A stretch of DNA of 64,000 bases from positions 108,712,718-108,776,717 of the forward strand of contig CM075675.1 in NCBI GenBank assembly GCA_037962975.1. Reading direction: 5' to 3'. The stretch is from Clitoria ternatea. Its lineage: Eukaryota > Streptophyta > Magnoliopsida > Fabales > Fabaceae. Shown here piece after piece: positions 22,147-34,200 of the stretch (position 1 is the first letter of the stretch; each line of letters starts with the position of its first letter). The translations under genes were made by a program, and so were the position numbers. Below the pieces are notes generated by a model. It searched no databases. It saw only the letters and a program-made list of their open reading frames with translations, and was not told where the DNA came from.

Positions 22147-22951
22147 TGATCCGGTCTGGATACCGGTCCCCAAAGTTATGATATCAGAATGACCTCATAA
22201 GAGGGAAACCGGTGTCATAGTTCAGACAGTGCCACACCGGATATCCGATATCCCTTCATCCGCTCTTATCTCATCAAACGTTCTATTCGCTCTCTCTACA
22301 ACGGATACTTCACTCGTTCTCACTGCACGTCTATATAACCGTTTGCCTCAGGATCACTGTGAGATAAGAGTTCCTTGTAACTTATCAGCGAAGATACCCT
22401 GCATAGCGGAATGTGTCAATGTCAATTACCTCAGAGAGTAAGTACATGTGTCAGCGAAATATGCGGAAAGGTGATTATCCTCTATCCTTATCACAGGATC
22501 GTACTCTGATAATTGACCTACCCCCCTGACACATTCTGAGTACTGAGCCACTTTGATTGACACACTTCACACGCTATCAGAACCAACGGGCCCATTTGCA
22601 CCCAACGATTCATTTCCTACGTTCAACTATAAATAGCACAATCTAAAACACATGCAAGGTTACGTTGTCCAAACTCACTTCTTTACTATTGCATTGCTTG
22701 AGTATTCATTGTGTTCATACACTCTTCTAACTTGAGCGTCGGAGAATCTCCGCAGGTGGCACCACCTTTCACCCTCTCTCAACGCGAAACGTTAGTGTGA
22801 AGGATCTCGAGGACAACAAGACCGGTTTCTCCCACTGAGAGACCGGATTACAACACCGGATACCCACTGTACCGGTATGTAAACCCTAAAACACCTACAC
22901 CCTTGTGGCTGGTCTCATACCGGATCCTAGACCCCGATCCCGACTAGTTCA
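22147..22951 (+). repeat. 3' LTR of the Tat element
   Basis: It begins tgatccggtc and ends gactagttca, with TATA box tataaata at 22628-22635. It aligns to the 5' LTR end to end with about 26 substitutions and one 1-bp gap counted by eye. The target duplication actcc follows directly. Confidence 0.95.
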
Positions 22952-23071
22952 ACTCCTATGAACTTAATTAATGTATTTAATAATGATGGTGATATTAACA
23001 TATTTCGTCTTTTAATTTATTGGTTTATGTGGTCACCATCTCAAATAATTTATGACTTTTTATTAATAAGG

Positions 23072-23818
23072 TGATCTGTCCTGAACCGGGGTCAAGAGTT
23101 CCGGTGTCGGGTCAATCATAAATAATGAGAAAATTACGTCTCTGAAGACCGGTTACGTGAGTATCCGGTATATGTGTCCGATGTCTCTATATGGAGAGAG
23201 CGGTCAGGGCGTCCTGGAGGTCCTTCACACCGTCCTCACGCGTTGATGTGGGCGAAAGGTGGTGTCACCTGCGAAGATTCTCCGACGCTCAAGTCAGTGA
23301 TAATATTCCAAGTGAGGAATGTATTTAGAGAGTAATCTTAAGTTGAATAAGTTGAAGATCCCTACCTTCATTGATGAAGAGAGTTCATATACCTGATTGG
23401 CTTGAAATACGAGGACATGTTAGTGGGGAACCACTAACCTCCAATAACATTATATATTATTATTTTATTGTGTACTTGCCAGCATGATTGGGTCAAGTGG
23501 CTATTTTATATTGAGCGTAGGGAGCATGGGCTGGACTTAGGGGACAAGTTGATCATTCCCGTGAGCAGATTTTGGCTCATAGTGTGGGGAATGGAATCTC
23601 TATCCTCGTCCCTGTAGCAATGCCCTTTGTCTTCTGTATGGTGACGTGTAAGGTATCCGGTGTGCATGGTGTTATCCGGACTTACCGGTATAGGAAGAAC
23701 GCCTGATACGGAATTAGAGTCCAGATGTATACCGATGACACCGGTTGCACGTTGGTAGACTGTTAAAGACGTTGAAAATATGTTTTGTAGAACGGATACC
23801 GGTATCAAGACCGGATCA
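23072..23818 (-). mobile_element. Inverted solo LTR (747 bp) related to the Tat LTRs
   Basis: Read on the minus strand it starts tgatccggtcttgatacc and ends in the same ccccggttcagga-like 3' end as the Tat LTR. It shares the internal segment gcgtcggagaatcttcgcag. The 5-bp target duplication taagg is exact (23067-23071 and 23819-23823). It is clearly diverged from the neighbouring LTRs, so it is a different subfamily or an older insertion. Confidence 0.88.
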
Positions 23819-23823
23819 TAAGG

Positions 23824-24065
23824 GTAAACAAGGAAATATCAATAAATTCCTCATAGAAATTGTAACTACCTTATAAAAAGTACCAAAAAAAACTTCAAGA
23901 CTATACTCTATAAAAATAAGCGGTTGAAGTATCTAAAAAATATGGTTAGATTGGGATTATAATTTGAAAGTTTTATGTATTAAACAAATAATTTTAGGGG
24001 AAAAAATAATTGATTAATTAATCTTTATGCATGAGTTACACGTTAACTACTTAGTGAAAGCTCTA
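23824..24065. other. Short AT-rich intergenic stretch
   Basis: Nothing is supported here; it may be further decayed gypsy sequence preceding the integrase remnant. Confidence 0.4.
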
Positions 24066-25379
24066 AGGTGGAACACCAAAAGCCTTTCGGTGGATTGCAA
24101 CTGTTGGAAATCCCCATATGGAAGAGGGATATCATTGCTATGGATTTTGTGTCTAGGTTACCTAGAACACGAGCTACTAATGATGCTATCTGGGTGATCA
24201 TGGATAGATTCACCAAGTTTGCACACTTTTTCCCGTCGATATATGAAAAGCCCATTGTAAAAATTGGCACGATTGTATGTGAAAGAAGTAGTCAAATTGC
24301 ATGGTGTATCTTCCAACATTGTATCTCATCAAGATCCTCGATTCACTTCCCTTTTTGAGGAAGCTTACACCGATTGGGTTTTAAGTTTAAGCTTAGTTCA
24401 ACTTACCACCCTCAAACTAATGGACAATAAAAAATAAGAGTTTAGAAGATTTGTTTGGGGCGTGTGTATTAGAGCATGGTGGTAGTTGACAACAGTTCCT
24501 ACCTGTAATCAAATTCACTTACAACAATAGTGATCATAGTAGCATTAGGATAACTCTTTATGAGGTCTTATATGGTAAGAAGTGACACACACTATTATGT
24601 TGGTTAGACACTGTAACATCCTAAAAATAGGACCTATTATTAAAATAAGGTTTAAAGAGGGATTCAAAGGAAAATGGGAAATTAATTTGAACAATTATAA
24701 AAATGACGGATACGTCCCCAACATTTGTCGTAATGATGGATACGTCCCTAAGCCATTTTAAAAACTGAATTTCTCTTTCTTTTCTTCAAAAAGCTTTGTG
24801 AGAAAAGAAAAGGTATTGTTCTTCTTCATCTTCTTCTTCTTTCCACCCTAAATCATCATCTCTAATTCATTTCTTTCCAATTTCTTGTGCAAATTACTAA
24901 ATTGAAGAGGAAATCATTCATTTTCTTCACTTATTCTCTTCAAGAGGGAGATTAGATCAAATAGAGAGCTTGAACTCTTCAATTAAAGGTAAGATAATGA
25001 ATTTCTATGTAGAAACATGATGGGATTCATAAACCTTTCAATTTCTTAAGCTTTCTAGAGATTAGAAGCCATTGATAAAGATGGAAAGCTTAGGTTTCTA
25101 GAGATATGAGCTTTTCATGAGAAAAGAGAGTGAAGATAGTTCTTGATTACTAATCCTAGATAATTAAGGTTTAATAGTGATTGTTTCAATAAACTAGGTA
25201 ATTTCGGAAGGTTTCGGAGCTACAAGTTCGGTTCGGAATTTACGAACGACGAACAGATTATATTCGAAAGCTCGATGAGCTTTTGGAATCATTTATTCTA
25301 GGTAGGGGGAGCGTTTACATTTTAAATGTATAGTTTATAAATGGAATCAGAATATTATTATTATTTTTAATGAGAAATC

Positions 25380-25640
25380 CCGAGTATGTATGACATATGT
25401 GATATATTATGAGATATGATATATTCCGTTTATATGTGAATGATATTGATTTTGAATTTATATGAGATATGAACGGTATATGTGATGTATGAGTTATGAT
25501 GAATTCTATGCATGAGATGCAATAGAATATATGATTGATGTTGATGATATGAATGATATTCATAATATATGAATGCATGGGATGCATTTGATAAGCATGA
25601 GATGTATTTGATAAGCATGGGATGCTTGTATGATGAAAGA
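25380..25640. repeat. Degenerate atgat/gcatggg short repeats inside the solo LTR
   Basis: Words such as gatatgaatgatattcat and ttgataagcatg(a/g)gatg recur in direct, imperfect copies. They create spurious open frames on the minus strand. Confidence 0.5.
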
Positions 25641-26704
25641 ATATAAAATATAATTGTGGCTTTGAGGATTCCACAAAAAGACCTTGGGTGGGACTCAAGG
25701 CAAACCTCTTAAGCGGGGCTCGGGGTTTAGCCCGTGACACTACCGTTATCACTGAGAGTGATTGTGTCACGTAAGAGGGCAAATGGTTTGATACCAGTAA
25801 AACGGCCGGATCAGTTGAGAGCTGAGTTATGGTCGAGAGCCAGTGTTGCAACACAAAATTAAAACTTAATAATGGATTCATTTAATTGAGCATGTGATTG
25901 TGTTGATGTATGTTGTTGTGAACAACATGAGTATATGATCATTGTGAATGAATGAAATGTAATGAAATTATGTGGTATGATTATGATTTATATGTGGCTA
26001 TGAATTGGACACTTGATCCAATTCAATAATTGTCATTTAACATGTAGTATGCTCACCCCTAATTGTGATTATTTTTCAGTGGATATAGGACGCAGTGAAG
26101 GCATATGAGAAGGCATTCAGTGAAAATTAAAGTATTATGTATATACTGATACATAATATCTTTTGATAGTATGTTAAAGCCTTGGCTGGCTTCTAATGAG
26201 ATTTTATAATATGTATGATAATTTTAAGGATTTGGAAGATGGATAGCTTTATCTAGAGGCTTGAAATCTAAATATGGTTATGAATATGTATTTGATGATA
26301 TAGTTATGTTATATGAGATAATATATGAGCTGATTTTACAGAATTTGAAATTATGCATATACATAAGATGAGAATTAGGAACCGGAAGGGTGAAATTGAA
26401 ATCCAATGAGTTGTTGAGTCATCGGAAGGAATCGATAGATTCCCTATATCAATTATGAGTTGTCCATATAGGTTTTGATGTATTTGAATGCAAATTGATG
26501 GATTAGTTGCATGTAAATTGCATATTTGGATCATAGTGCATTTTTGTGTATAAGTTAGTCATATGTTCGAATTTTGGTGAAAGGACAGTTCTAATAGCTC
26601 CAGAATGGTGAAAATATAGTGCCTATGAAGTTTCGTTGTAATCGGGGTTGAAACGGGAAAAATAGGTAGGTTAGAAGTCAATGTATAGATTTAAAGCTGT
26701 CAAT

Positions 26705-26938
26705 CTCGCTCAAGCGAGTCAATTTTCGCTTGAGCGAGCCATTATACGAGTTTGGGTATGCATTCTGGTCAAATCTCGCTCAAGCGAGCCTAATTTTGCT
26801 CAAGCGAGTGACATTTTCGCTCAAGCCATTGCCAATTTCGCTCAAGCGAGTTGCAGGGTCTGATGCTATTGCATTTTCGCTCAAGCGAGAGCCTAAGCAA
26901 AAATTTCGCTTAAGTGCCCAAATTCTTGCTCAAAAGAG
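26705..26938. repeat. Cluster of nine ctcgctcaagcgag-like inverted motifs
   Basis: The 14-bp word ctcgctcaagcgag (arms ctcgct and agcgag) or close variants appears about nine times in 234 bp, in both orientations (for example ttcgcttgagcgag near 26725). Some copies are decayed (ttcgcttaagtgcc). The motif lies inside the 24611-27700 LTR. Confidence 0.75.
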
Positions 26939-27347
26939 ATGATTCAGCTTTTACTCTCTTCATGAAAGTTGTATATAATTTTGTCTTCATCGTTTTGATA
27001 CCCAATTTGCGTTAATCGGAGTTCGGTAGCCTGAGTTATGCCTAAAATACTAAAGGGTGTTCATGCTGAAAATTTTAACAGGGTTGATTTTATATATTTA
27101 AGAATTGGGCAATCTTCGGGGCATAATTGGCCCTTGACTTCTTCATAACAATTATAGGTATTTGAGTTACGGATGTTTACAAACTAGATTCATCCCTATT
27201 GGAGTTATATAACTCCAATTTGACTCAGTTTATCGAGTGGTGCGCAAGGAGCCAACGTGCTGAAAAATTTTCTTTGGGCCATTTTGGAGCCCCAAACTCT
27301 AGGATATGTTATGAGAGACCTATTGAGTCATATAGGGATGGGTGTGA

Positions 27348-27372
27348 ATATATATATATATATATATATATA
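27348..27372. repeat. (AT)n microsatellite
   Basis: About 25 bp of alternating AT inside the right part of the solo LTR. Confidence 0.9.
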
Positions 27373-27819
27373 AAATCCCATATTTTATTTATTTATTTAT
27401 TATTATTATTAAATTAAGGTTTGGATGTTTTATTTATCAATTTAAAATACGTTTTCCGCTGATTCTTGTGATAATCTTAATTTTGATTATCTAAAATGTA
27501 TTTTAATTTAATTTTTATACCTTCTCATATCGCCATATATGGGAAAGGTTTATTTAATTGGTCCAAGGGTAATTGTAAATATTCTTTTCACGATCTTTTT
27601 ATATTTTATTAGATTTATTAATTCGTGAAAAATCTACCCTTAATTTTATGATTATAATTAATTATATTGGGAAAATTATATTAAGGGTTAGGGTGTTTTA
27701 GACACTGATGAAAGTCTGACCTTAAAGCGTGAGATTGTTCAAGAAATGACTAAATGGATTGAAATGATCTGGGAAAAGGATGAACATTGCCCAATTATCA
27801 ACAAAAATAAAAAGATATT

Positions 27820-28047
27820 GGGCTCGTTTGTTTAAACTTATTTTAAGAGATAAGTATTTTTTAATTTTAAAAAGCACTTATTTTAAATTTTGACGTGTTT
27901 GTTTAAAGTTTTAAAAATAAGCAGAAGCTGAAAATAAACTGATTTCAGCTTATTTTAAGAAGTAACTCTTATCTACTTATTAAAAAAGTGATTATAAAAA
28001 AAATACTTTTTTATAATTATTTTTTAATAAGCTTAAACAAATGGGCC
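27820..28047. mobile_element. MITE with 22-bp terminal inverted repeats (228 bp)
   Basis: The left end gggctcgtttgtttaaactt and the reverse complement of the right end ggcccatttgtttaagctt are near-identical. A tatt flanks each side (27816-27819 and 28048-28051), a possible short target duplication. There is no coding capacity. It sits at the right edge of the gypsy integrase remnant. Confidence 0.65.
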
Positions 28048-28051
28048 TATT

Positions 28052-29528
28052 ATTGATAAATATGGTTATGAAGCCAACCAATAAAATTTGGTGTAAACAA
28101 CTGGACATCGTATAAATAAATTCTCGGATTCAATATTATGTGTATGACGTGGATATCTATCATAATATTGAAAAATATTATTAAAGAGGTTTTAATATTT
28201 TCATATAATTTATTAATAATGTTGTAACTTGAATATTTTGATAAATTCGTTTTCAAGTTTTAAGCGAATTAAGCATAAAAAATGACAGTTAATAGTAATG
28301 TTAATAGTTCTGGCTTAAAGCCAACTTGCGTTTGCCCTGATTAGTAGTAAATACATTTCTTTTACATTTATTGAGAAATTGGAATAGACGGGACCTATTA
28401 GCTAATGCGTCATGCGTTCATTGGTTGAGGGCATCAAACCAAACTCTCAACAAACGCCACGCGCTTTCGCTTTTCAGTTTCACAGCACCATCCATTTGTA
28501 TATCTGTATGTTTTCTGTTTCCTTTTTATCCTTTTCAAACAAAATTTGTAAGAATTACAGGTGCATACCGTTTTGTGTTTCGGATCATAGATCAGAATCT
28601 TTGAAATTTATGAACTTGTGTTTGATTTTTTTGTAAAAGAGAAGAGAATGAGGAATTGTATTTGATTTTTTTCACCCTTACCTTACTGCATCCTCTGATT
28701 TCGTTGCAGAGCCTCCATCCTGCCGAATCATATTCCCACGCGAAACAAATCTTACGGTTCTGAAGCCAGGCCTTGTTTTCTTCCATTTCTTGTTAGGTTT
28801 GTTAAGGTTTCAAGATTTCATAGCTCCGCCTCTGTGTTTTTTTTTGTTTGTTTTTCTTATATGTTGTAGAGAAATACGAGGAGTCATCATTGTCCTTTGC
28901 ATATTTGGTGTTTACTTTCATCATACAAGGTTTGATGCGTTGCATTTTTCAAGTCGGTACAGAGTTTGTTTCATAAAGGGTTAGCCTTTACTGTCTGTAA
29001 TTCAAGTGGAGATTAGTGGACAGACAACCTTTTTCTGTTGTTATACTGTGGAGTGTGGAGTTCTATAATCTGAACTCTCACCTAGGAAAAATTTATAAAT
29101 CACCGCCTTTGTCCGTTTTGTCTTATGCCTTTCCTTGTCCTAATCCTAAATTCCTAATCCCTCAACACGCGAAGTTTCCTTATTTGTATTTATTGCCTTG
29201 GTCATATAGCTAAGACACGTTTATTTTTTTAGCTATGTTCGGTTGAAACCGGGTTCTTTTGTTATTTCTCTGCATAAAACCAGTACTCGAATTGAAGGGT
29301 TTTAAACTTGAACCAAATCACTTGTCTGTTGTATTTTAGGGTCCTTTTATCCGTGTTAGTATGATAGTTTAAAGAAATTTGACAATTAGAAGTCACTTCC
29401 TGTATTGAATTTATTCAAGAATTTTTTTTTTGCCTGATTAAGAATTTCATAAAGCATGTTCTGCCACAATATTGTTATTTACTTGATTAGTTATTTAATG
29501 TCAGGTGGTAGACTTCGTGGGAAATCAG
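28052..29528 (+). other. 5' flank and probable 5' UTR intron of the MBD gene
   Basis: No other gene is supported here. An acceptor-like taatgtcag ends at 29504, 24 bp before the chosen ATG, and a donor-like ag/gtttgt is at 28796/28797. A transcribed leader near 28450-28796 with an intron in the 5' UTR is therefore plausible, but its start cannot be fixed from the sequence. Confidence 0.45.
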
Positions 29529-31233
29529 ATGCATCCTGGTAAATTTTTCCTTACACCCAAGAATGAAATCAAGGACTTAACAGGTTCAAGTTTGCCCAAT
29601 TTCCAGCATAGCAGTCTTCCGGATCCCATTGATCTTGCTTCTTCATCTTCAGATGATGAAAATGACCTGCATAATGATAACGTATCTAAACAATTAGTCC
29701 TCTATGACCCTGAGGCGAATGGAAACAATGCAATCGAGCTTGTGCCTGATCCTCTTCAGTGTGAACCCCCACTGCTTCCAAGAAGCAAACCTTCAAGGTC
29801 AGTTCCTAGAGTTTTGCCATCAGTTGGTGCTTTCACTGTTCAATGTGCATCCTGCTTTAAATGGAGGTTGATTCCAACAAAAGAAAAATATGAAGAAATT
29901 CGTGAACATATCCTTGAGCAACCTTTTGTTTGTCAAAAAGCTCGTGACTGGCGTCCTGATGTATCTTGTGACGATCCAGAGGATATTTCCCAGGATGGCA
30001 GCAGGATTTGGGCTATTGACAAGCCAAACATTGCACAGCCTCCAGCTGGATGGCAGCGGCTGCTACGGATCAGAGGTGAAGGAAGCACCAAATTTGCTGA
30101 TGTGTATGCATCCTTTGTCACTCTTCTTTTTTTATCTGTTATTACTATTAGAATAAAAGCACCCTTGTGCTATGGGAAATTTTTTGTACATAGATTTTAG
30201 TACATGGGAAATTTTTTGGGGTAGGAAAGATACTCATGGCCATGGAAAATTTTAATTTGTCAATTATCAATTTGTTGTTATTCTGATTTTTTAAGATTTC
30301 AGATACTATGTAGCACCATCAGGCAAGAGATTGCGCTCAATGGTAGAGATCCAGAAGTATGTTCCTTCTGCTTCTGCTTTACCCTATATGCAATATGAAT
30401 TTGAAAGTTACCTTGGTTTTTCTGAATTATTTTTATTATTGGCTACCATTTTTCTTATAATTTGCTCATGGTGCCTGTGTTAGATTCTTGATGGATCATC
30501 CGGAGTATACAAGAGATGGGGTGACTCTTTCGCGGTTTTCATTTCAAATACCAAGGCCGCTACAAGAAAACTATGTGAGGAAGCGCCCTGCAAGACTTAC
30601 ATCTTCATATGATGTCAGTGGACCTAGTGAACCTAATCAAGGTACATAATTCATAACAGATTATATACAGATGTTCAAATGTTCAACTTGATGCACACCA
30701 AAATTGATATGGATGAAAATTTAATGGTGCTATGGTTGTATTTTTGTGCTTGAAAACAATATTCTTGTAGTGGTGGTAGGTGCGTACTTTTTTTTCAATA
30801 GTTTTATATCTTTTTCACCCTTAGTACATGTCAGTACATCCATTATATGTTATTTTTCAACTTATCTTTAACCCTCAGATGCAAAGGTATTCCATTTTAT
30901 GCTACTTTCTGGATTATGAAGTATGATTTCTGCTTCTGAAAGACTTAAACTTCTCAACTGGTTTAGAAGGCAGCAAAAGAAATCTGTCAATCTAGCAAAC
31001 CTCTTTTTGAATGAAACATCTGAGTTCTAAGGACTTTTGTGCTATGATATAATGATGATATGCATGATGCAGTGAATCCTATAGCATGGGTAGGTCCTGG
31101 AGAATGTCCTAATTCACTTGCCGAAAGACTGGGGCTTCCTGCACCAAACATGGGATCCCATGTTCTTGACCCTATCAGCCGTCCAGCAAAGAAGCAAGCA
31201 ACTCAGAGCTCTTTCCAAGAAGGTGCCTGCTAG
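29529..31233 (+). CDS. MBD2-like: Methyl-CpG-binding-domain protein with CW zinc finger (MBD2-like, 315 aa)
   Basis: Coding exons: 29529-30103, 30303-30356, 30484-30641 and 31073-31233 (948 bp, in frame throughout, GT-AG borders). Residues about 102-156 form a CW zinc finger (VQCASCFKWRLIP, FVCQKARDWRPDVSC) with four cysteines and the two conserved tryptophans. Residues about 171-240 form the MBD (PPAGWQRLLRIRG, then YYVAPSGKRLRSM across the first intron, then FLMDHPEY). The CW-MBD pair matches the plant MBD1/2/4/12 group; CW fingers read histone H3 lysine-4 methylation, and MBDs of this group vary in methyl-DNA binding. It should act in nuclear chromatin. The ATG chosen is the first after a likely 5' UTR acceptor; the N-terminus is acidic and serine-rich. 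Which paralog it is remains uncertain. Confidence 0.88.
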
Positions 31234-34200
31234 TAAGAAGTTTATATCAACTCAGTCATTAAAATAGAAGGATCCTGATGAAATCTCTAAATCCTTTGGG
31301 GCTAGTCACCCTTTTTGTGTTACTTGTAGGTGTAGTCGATTGCATCTTCCCTTACAAGTAGAGGAATACACTATCCTACTGTACAAGAAAACAGACCGTT
31401 GAAAATGACCTCCTAAAAAAGATGAAATTCATGCCTTTGTTTGATAAGGCATTTTGAGGTGTAAAATCAGCATACCAAATCATGCACTTTTTAATTATAA
31501 AAGGATTTTTTTTTGGGTTGTTAACCACATATATACTCTTTTAAGGGTAATTTTGTTTGGGATTTAGTCACAAACTTTTTACTCTTCTTGATAAGTGTAT
31601 TTAGTAAAAATTGAATTCGTGACACTTCTTACAATCTTAGTCTATGTTATCAATTGAGTCAACCTATTAACATGTCATATATATTTTTTTATCAGAAAAA
31701 TTATATTAGTTAAAGTATCAGCAGAATTCAAATAAATTCAACCATCAACCTAGGTAATTAGAAATGTAGTACCCTACAAAACCGCCATAGAAAAGCGGTA
31801 ACCTCGAGATTCAAATTTGCATGGGACATTTCTAGCTCTGTACTGGATGAGATGGTCCGAACAGAATCATGTCCTGTGATTAGACATTAGTAACCAAACC
31901 TTGAACAAACCACCTTATTGATTAAACTAAAACAGTCCATTTATTCCACTGGTAGCTTAGCTATTAATTAATTTCTTGGGGACACCATAAATTAATCCAA
32001 ATCCAAATTGATATCGTTCCCCTCGTGACCGGATAGTTAAAAGAGAGGTGAAGATTGAGTTAATTTATTTTTCTATTAATTTTTTATTTGATTTAAGATT
32101 TTGATTTTACTTTGGTGATCTGGGATTAGGATTTTATTTTAGATTTGATCTTATTAGTAGGATTGGTGATTAGCGAGGGTATATTTGTAAATGAATAATA
32201 GTTTATTATGATCAGTGGAATACCTTTCACTATAATTAGAGAGAATGAGTTGAATGAGGAGGCACTCATCTTAGAAGACTACTCTTAAGTTTATAAAGCA
32301 CGTCAAAGTATTCTTGGGATATACTTTGAGAATGTTCGTAAATTGCACTTCTTTTGCACATTTCTTTAACCAAGAGTTGATTGAGATTGTTAGAATTTTT
32401 TAATATTCTATAGACCTAATATACTCATACTTAGGAGAGTGAAGGTTAATTTAATAAGTGAGAAACATTTTTTTCCCCTTAGTCTTATGGTTTGTACTTC
32501 AAATATGGAACATTAGAGGCTTCTTTTGTTATTTTGGGCTCCTTATATTTCTTAAGGTTCTTGGAGTCCTGTCATTATGTTTTTTATATGTTTTGACGCA
32601 CAATAAATTTTTAGGAATTTATAGGTTTAATATGTAAATGTGGGTCTAATAGGTAAGAATCTAAGATATTTAATCATAAAATTTTAAGAAAATATAAAGA
32701 TTTTATATATTTTCTTTAATATGTGACTTTCTTAAAAAAGGAAATAAGTGTTTTTAATTTTATGAATCGGAAGCAATATACTTTTTTGTTTTTGTTAGAA
32801 AACAAAGAAGTTCGAATGTTTATGTTTGACTAGTACATTACCAAAATGGATAACTAATAACGAGAACATGGGCAGTGGGGACGTAATAAAGATCATTTAC
32901 AATAATAGTAATGATTGCACAGGCACCTAATACTAATCATTTACAATAATTATAATGAAAACCTGGGCACGTAATAATGATCATTTTGAGGAGAGGTAAC
33001 TTTTCAAATATAGAAACAGGAAATATAAGATAAGAGAAACAGAATACCCTCAGATAAGTTTGGTTTCTGTTTTTATTTTTAGGGGGTTTACTACCATTTT
33101 TTGTGTCACTTCATTCAACTAACTAAGAACAAATGTACTGAGTCATAATTAATTGAAAATCACATGCTTTCTTTATGTGTCTCTTTCCATGTCTCGGATA
33201 AACGATATGGCGTTTCAATAAATAAATAAATATTGTAAACAGGAGAAAGATGCTACACTAAGCATTTGTTTACTCTCCATTTTGGAACCAGAACATAGGT
33301 TAGGAAAAGGAGTAGCCCTATTTGGTTCCCATTAGATACCAATTGCATACTAAACAGAAACTAATTTAAATCTGTTGGTCAAACATAGTTTTAAAAAGTT
33401 GTATTGATTTTGTTATGTTAAATTTTATTAAAATTAAATAGTCACAGGTATATAATCAGAGTTATTGATTTTGTATATTTTCAAAAGTATATATTATGTT
33501 AATTTTTTTGGACATGAATGACATATTAGATAGTTTTAGATTGATCTAAATTTTTACACATAATTTATATGATATAAATTTTGAATCCAATGGTAAAATT
33601 TGAAAAATAATGATCCAATAAGAAAATAGAGTAATGTAACAATTGACTAAAGTTACACCAGCATAACTTGATCCATCTTTATATATATACATATTTTAAG
33701 AAAATTTTCTTACTATGGAACTGGTTTGGAAGGAAAGGATACAAGTTATGGTTATGGTTGTAGTTGACACAGATATAATTGAATTGGGTCACCTCGTTGG
33801 TCCATAACAAAGAGATGCCAGCTACCCCAAGTGGTCGAAAATGAGTGCAACAAGGCCCAAAACGCGTGGCTCTTTATTTTCGTTTACATTTACTGGCATC
33901 CTGAACCCTTATACATCAAGGAGCCGTAATTCAAGCGGTTTTGAGATAAAATATTATACAATCTAATTAAATTATTAAGTTGTGATTGTTTTGATTTGAT
34001 TGAAATATATCATGTTGATCTAACTGGTACATGAGTTCGTCTAGGACGATATCGTACGATAGTGAGCTGCACGATATGTCTCTAAATTCATGAACACGTG
34101 CACAAATGTCAAACGCGACTGAAGGGGAGTGTATTCCATATGACACTTTTGAAGCCTACGTCTGAGATTGATATCAGAGCGAAAAGGGATGGTATCACGA

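Larger units (their letters stand above)
8367..22951 (+). mobile_element. Ty3/gypsy LTR retrotransposon, Tat lineage, complete but decayed (14.6 kb)
   Basis: Two direct LTRs (8367-9172 and 22147-22951) enclose gag, protease, reverse transcriptase, two RNase H domains and integrase in Ty3/gypsy order, followed by an antisense gene. The 5-bp target duplication actcc is intact at 8362-8366 and 22952-22956. Two RNase H domains in tandem, lack of a chromodomain, a CX2HX4HX4C gag knuckle and an antisense gene before the 3' LTR together mark the Tat lineage. By eye the LTRs differ at about 26 sites plus one 1-bp indel, about 97% identity, so insertion is fairly recent. In-frame stops and frameshifts mean it is no longer autonomous. 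A 2884-bp solo LTR is nested at 15898-18781. Confidence 0.95.
24611..27700 (+). mobile_element. Solo LTR (3090 bp), long-LTR Ty3/gypsy type
   Basis: The left end is tgtaacatcc and the right end gggtgtttta, a decayed form of the usual gggtgttaca. The flanking 5-bp duplication gacac is exact (24606-24610 and 27701-27705). It interrupts the integrase remnant, whose reading resumes on the other side. There is no internal coding region; open frames inside (for example 25315-25881 minus) are low-complexity products of AT-rich repeats. A CT-rich leader-like stretch at 24780-24860 suggests a + orientation. Confidence 0.85.
24066..27780 (+). pseudogene. Decayed Ty3/gypsy integrase fragment, split by a solo LTR
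   Basis: Before the insertion (24066-24610) the frame reads EHQKPFGGLQLLEIPIWK, AMDFVSRLPRTRATNDAIWV and MDRFTKFAHFFPS, matching gypsy integrase cores. A shifted frame then gives HGVSSNIVSHQDPRFTS and TYHPQTNGQ followed by a stop. After the insertion (27701-27780) it resumes with DESLTLKREIVQEMTKWIE, the integrase region after the core. Frameshifts, stops and loss of gag, RT and LTRs show an old truncated copy. It is the oldest layer of this transposon cluster. Confidence 0.82.

Noticed and set aside
25315..25881. 188-codon minus-strand frame
   Set aside because: It lies in the 3.1-kb solo LTR, is rich in His/Ile/Tyr from AT repeats, and matches no family.
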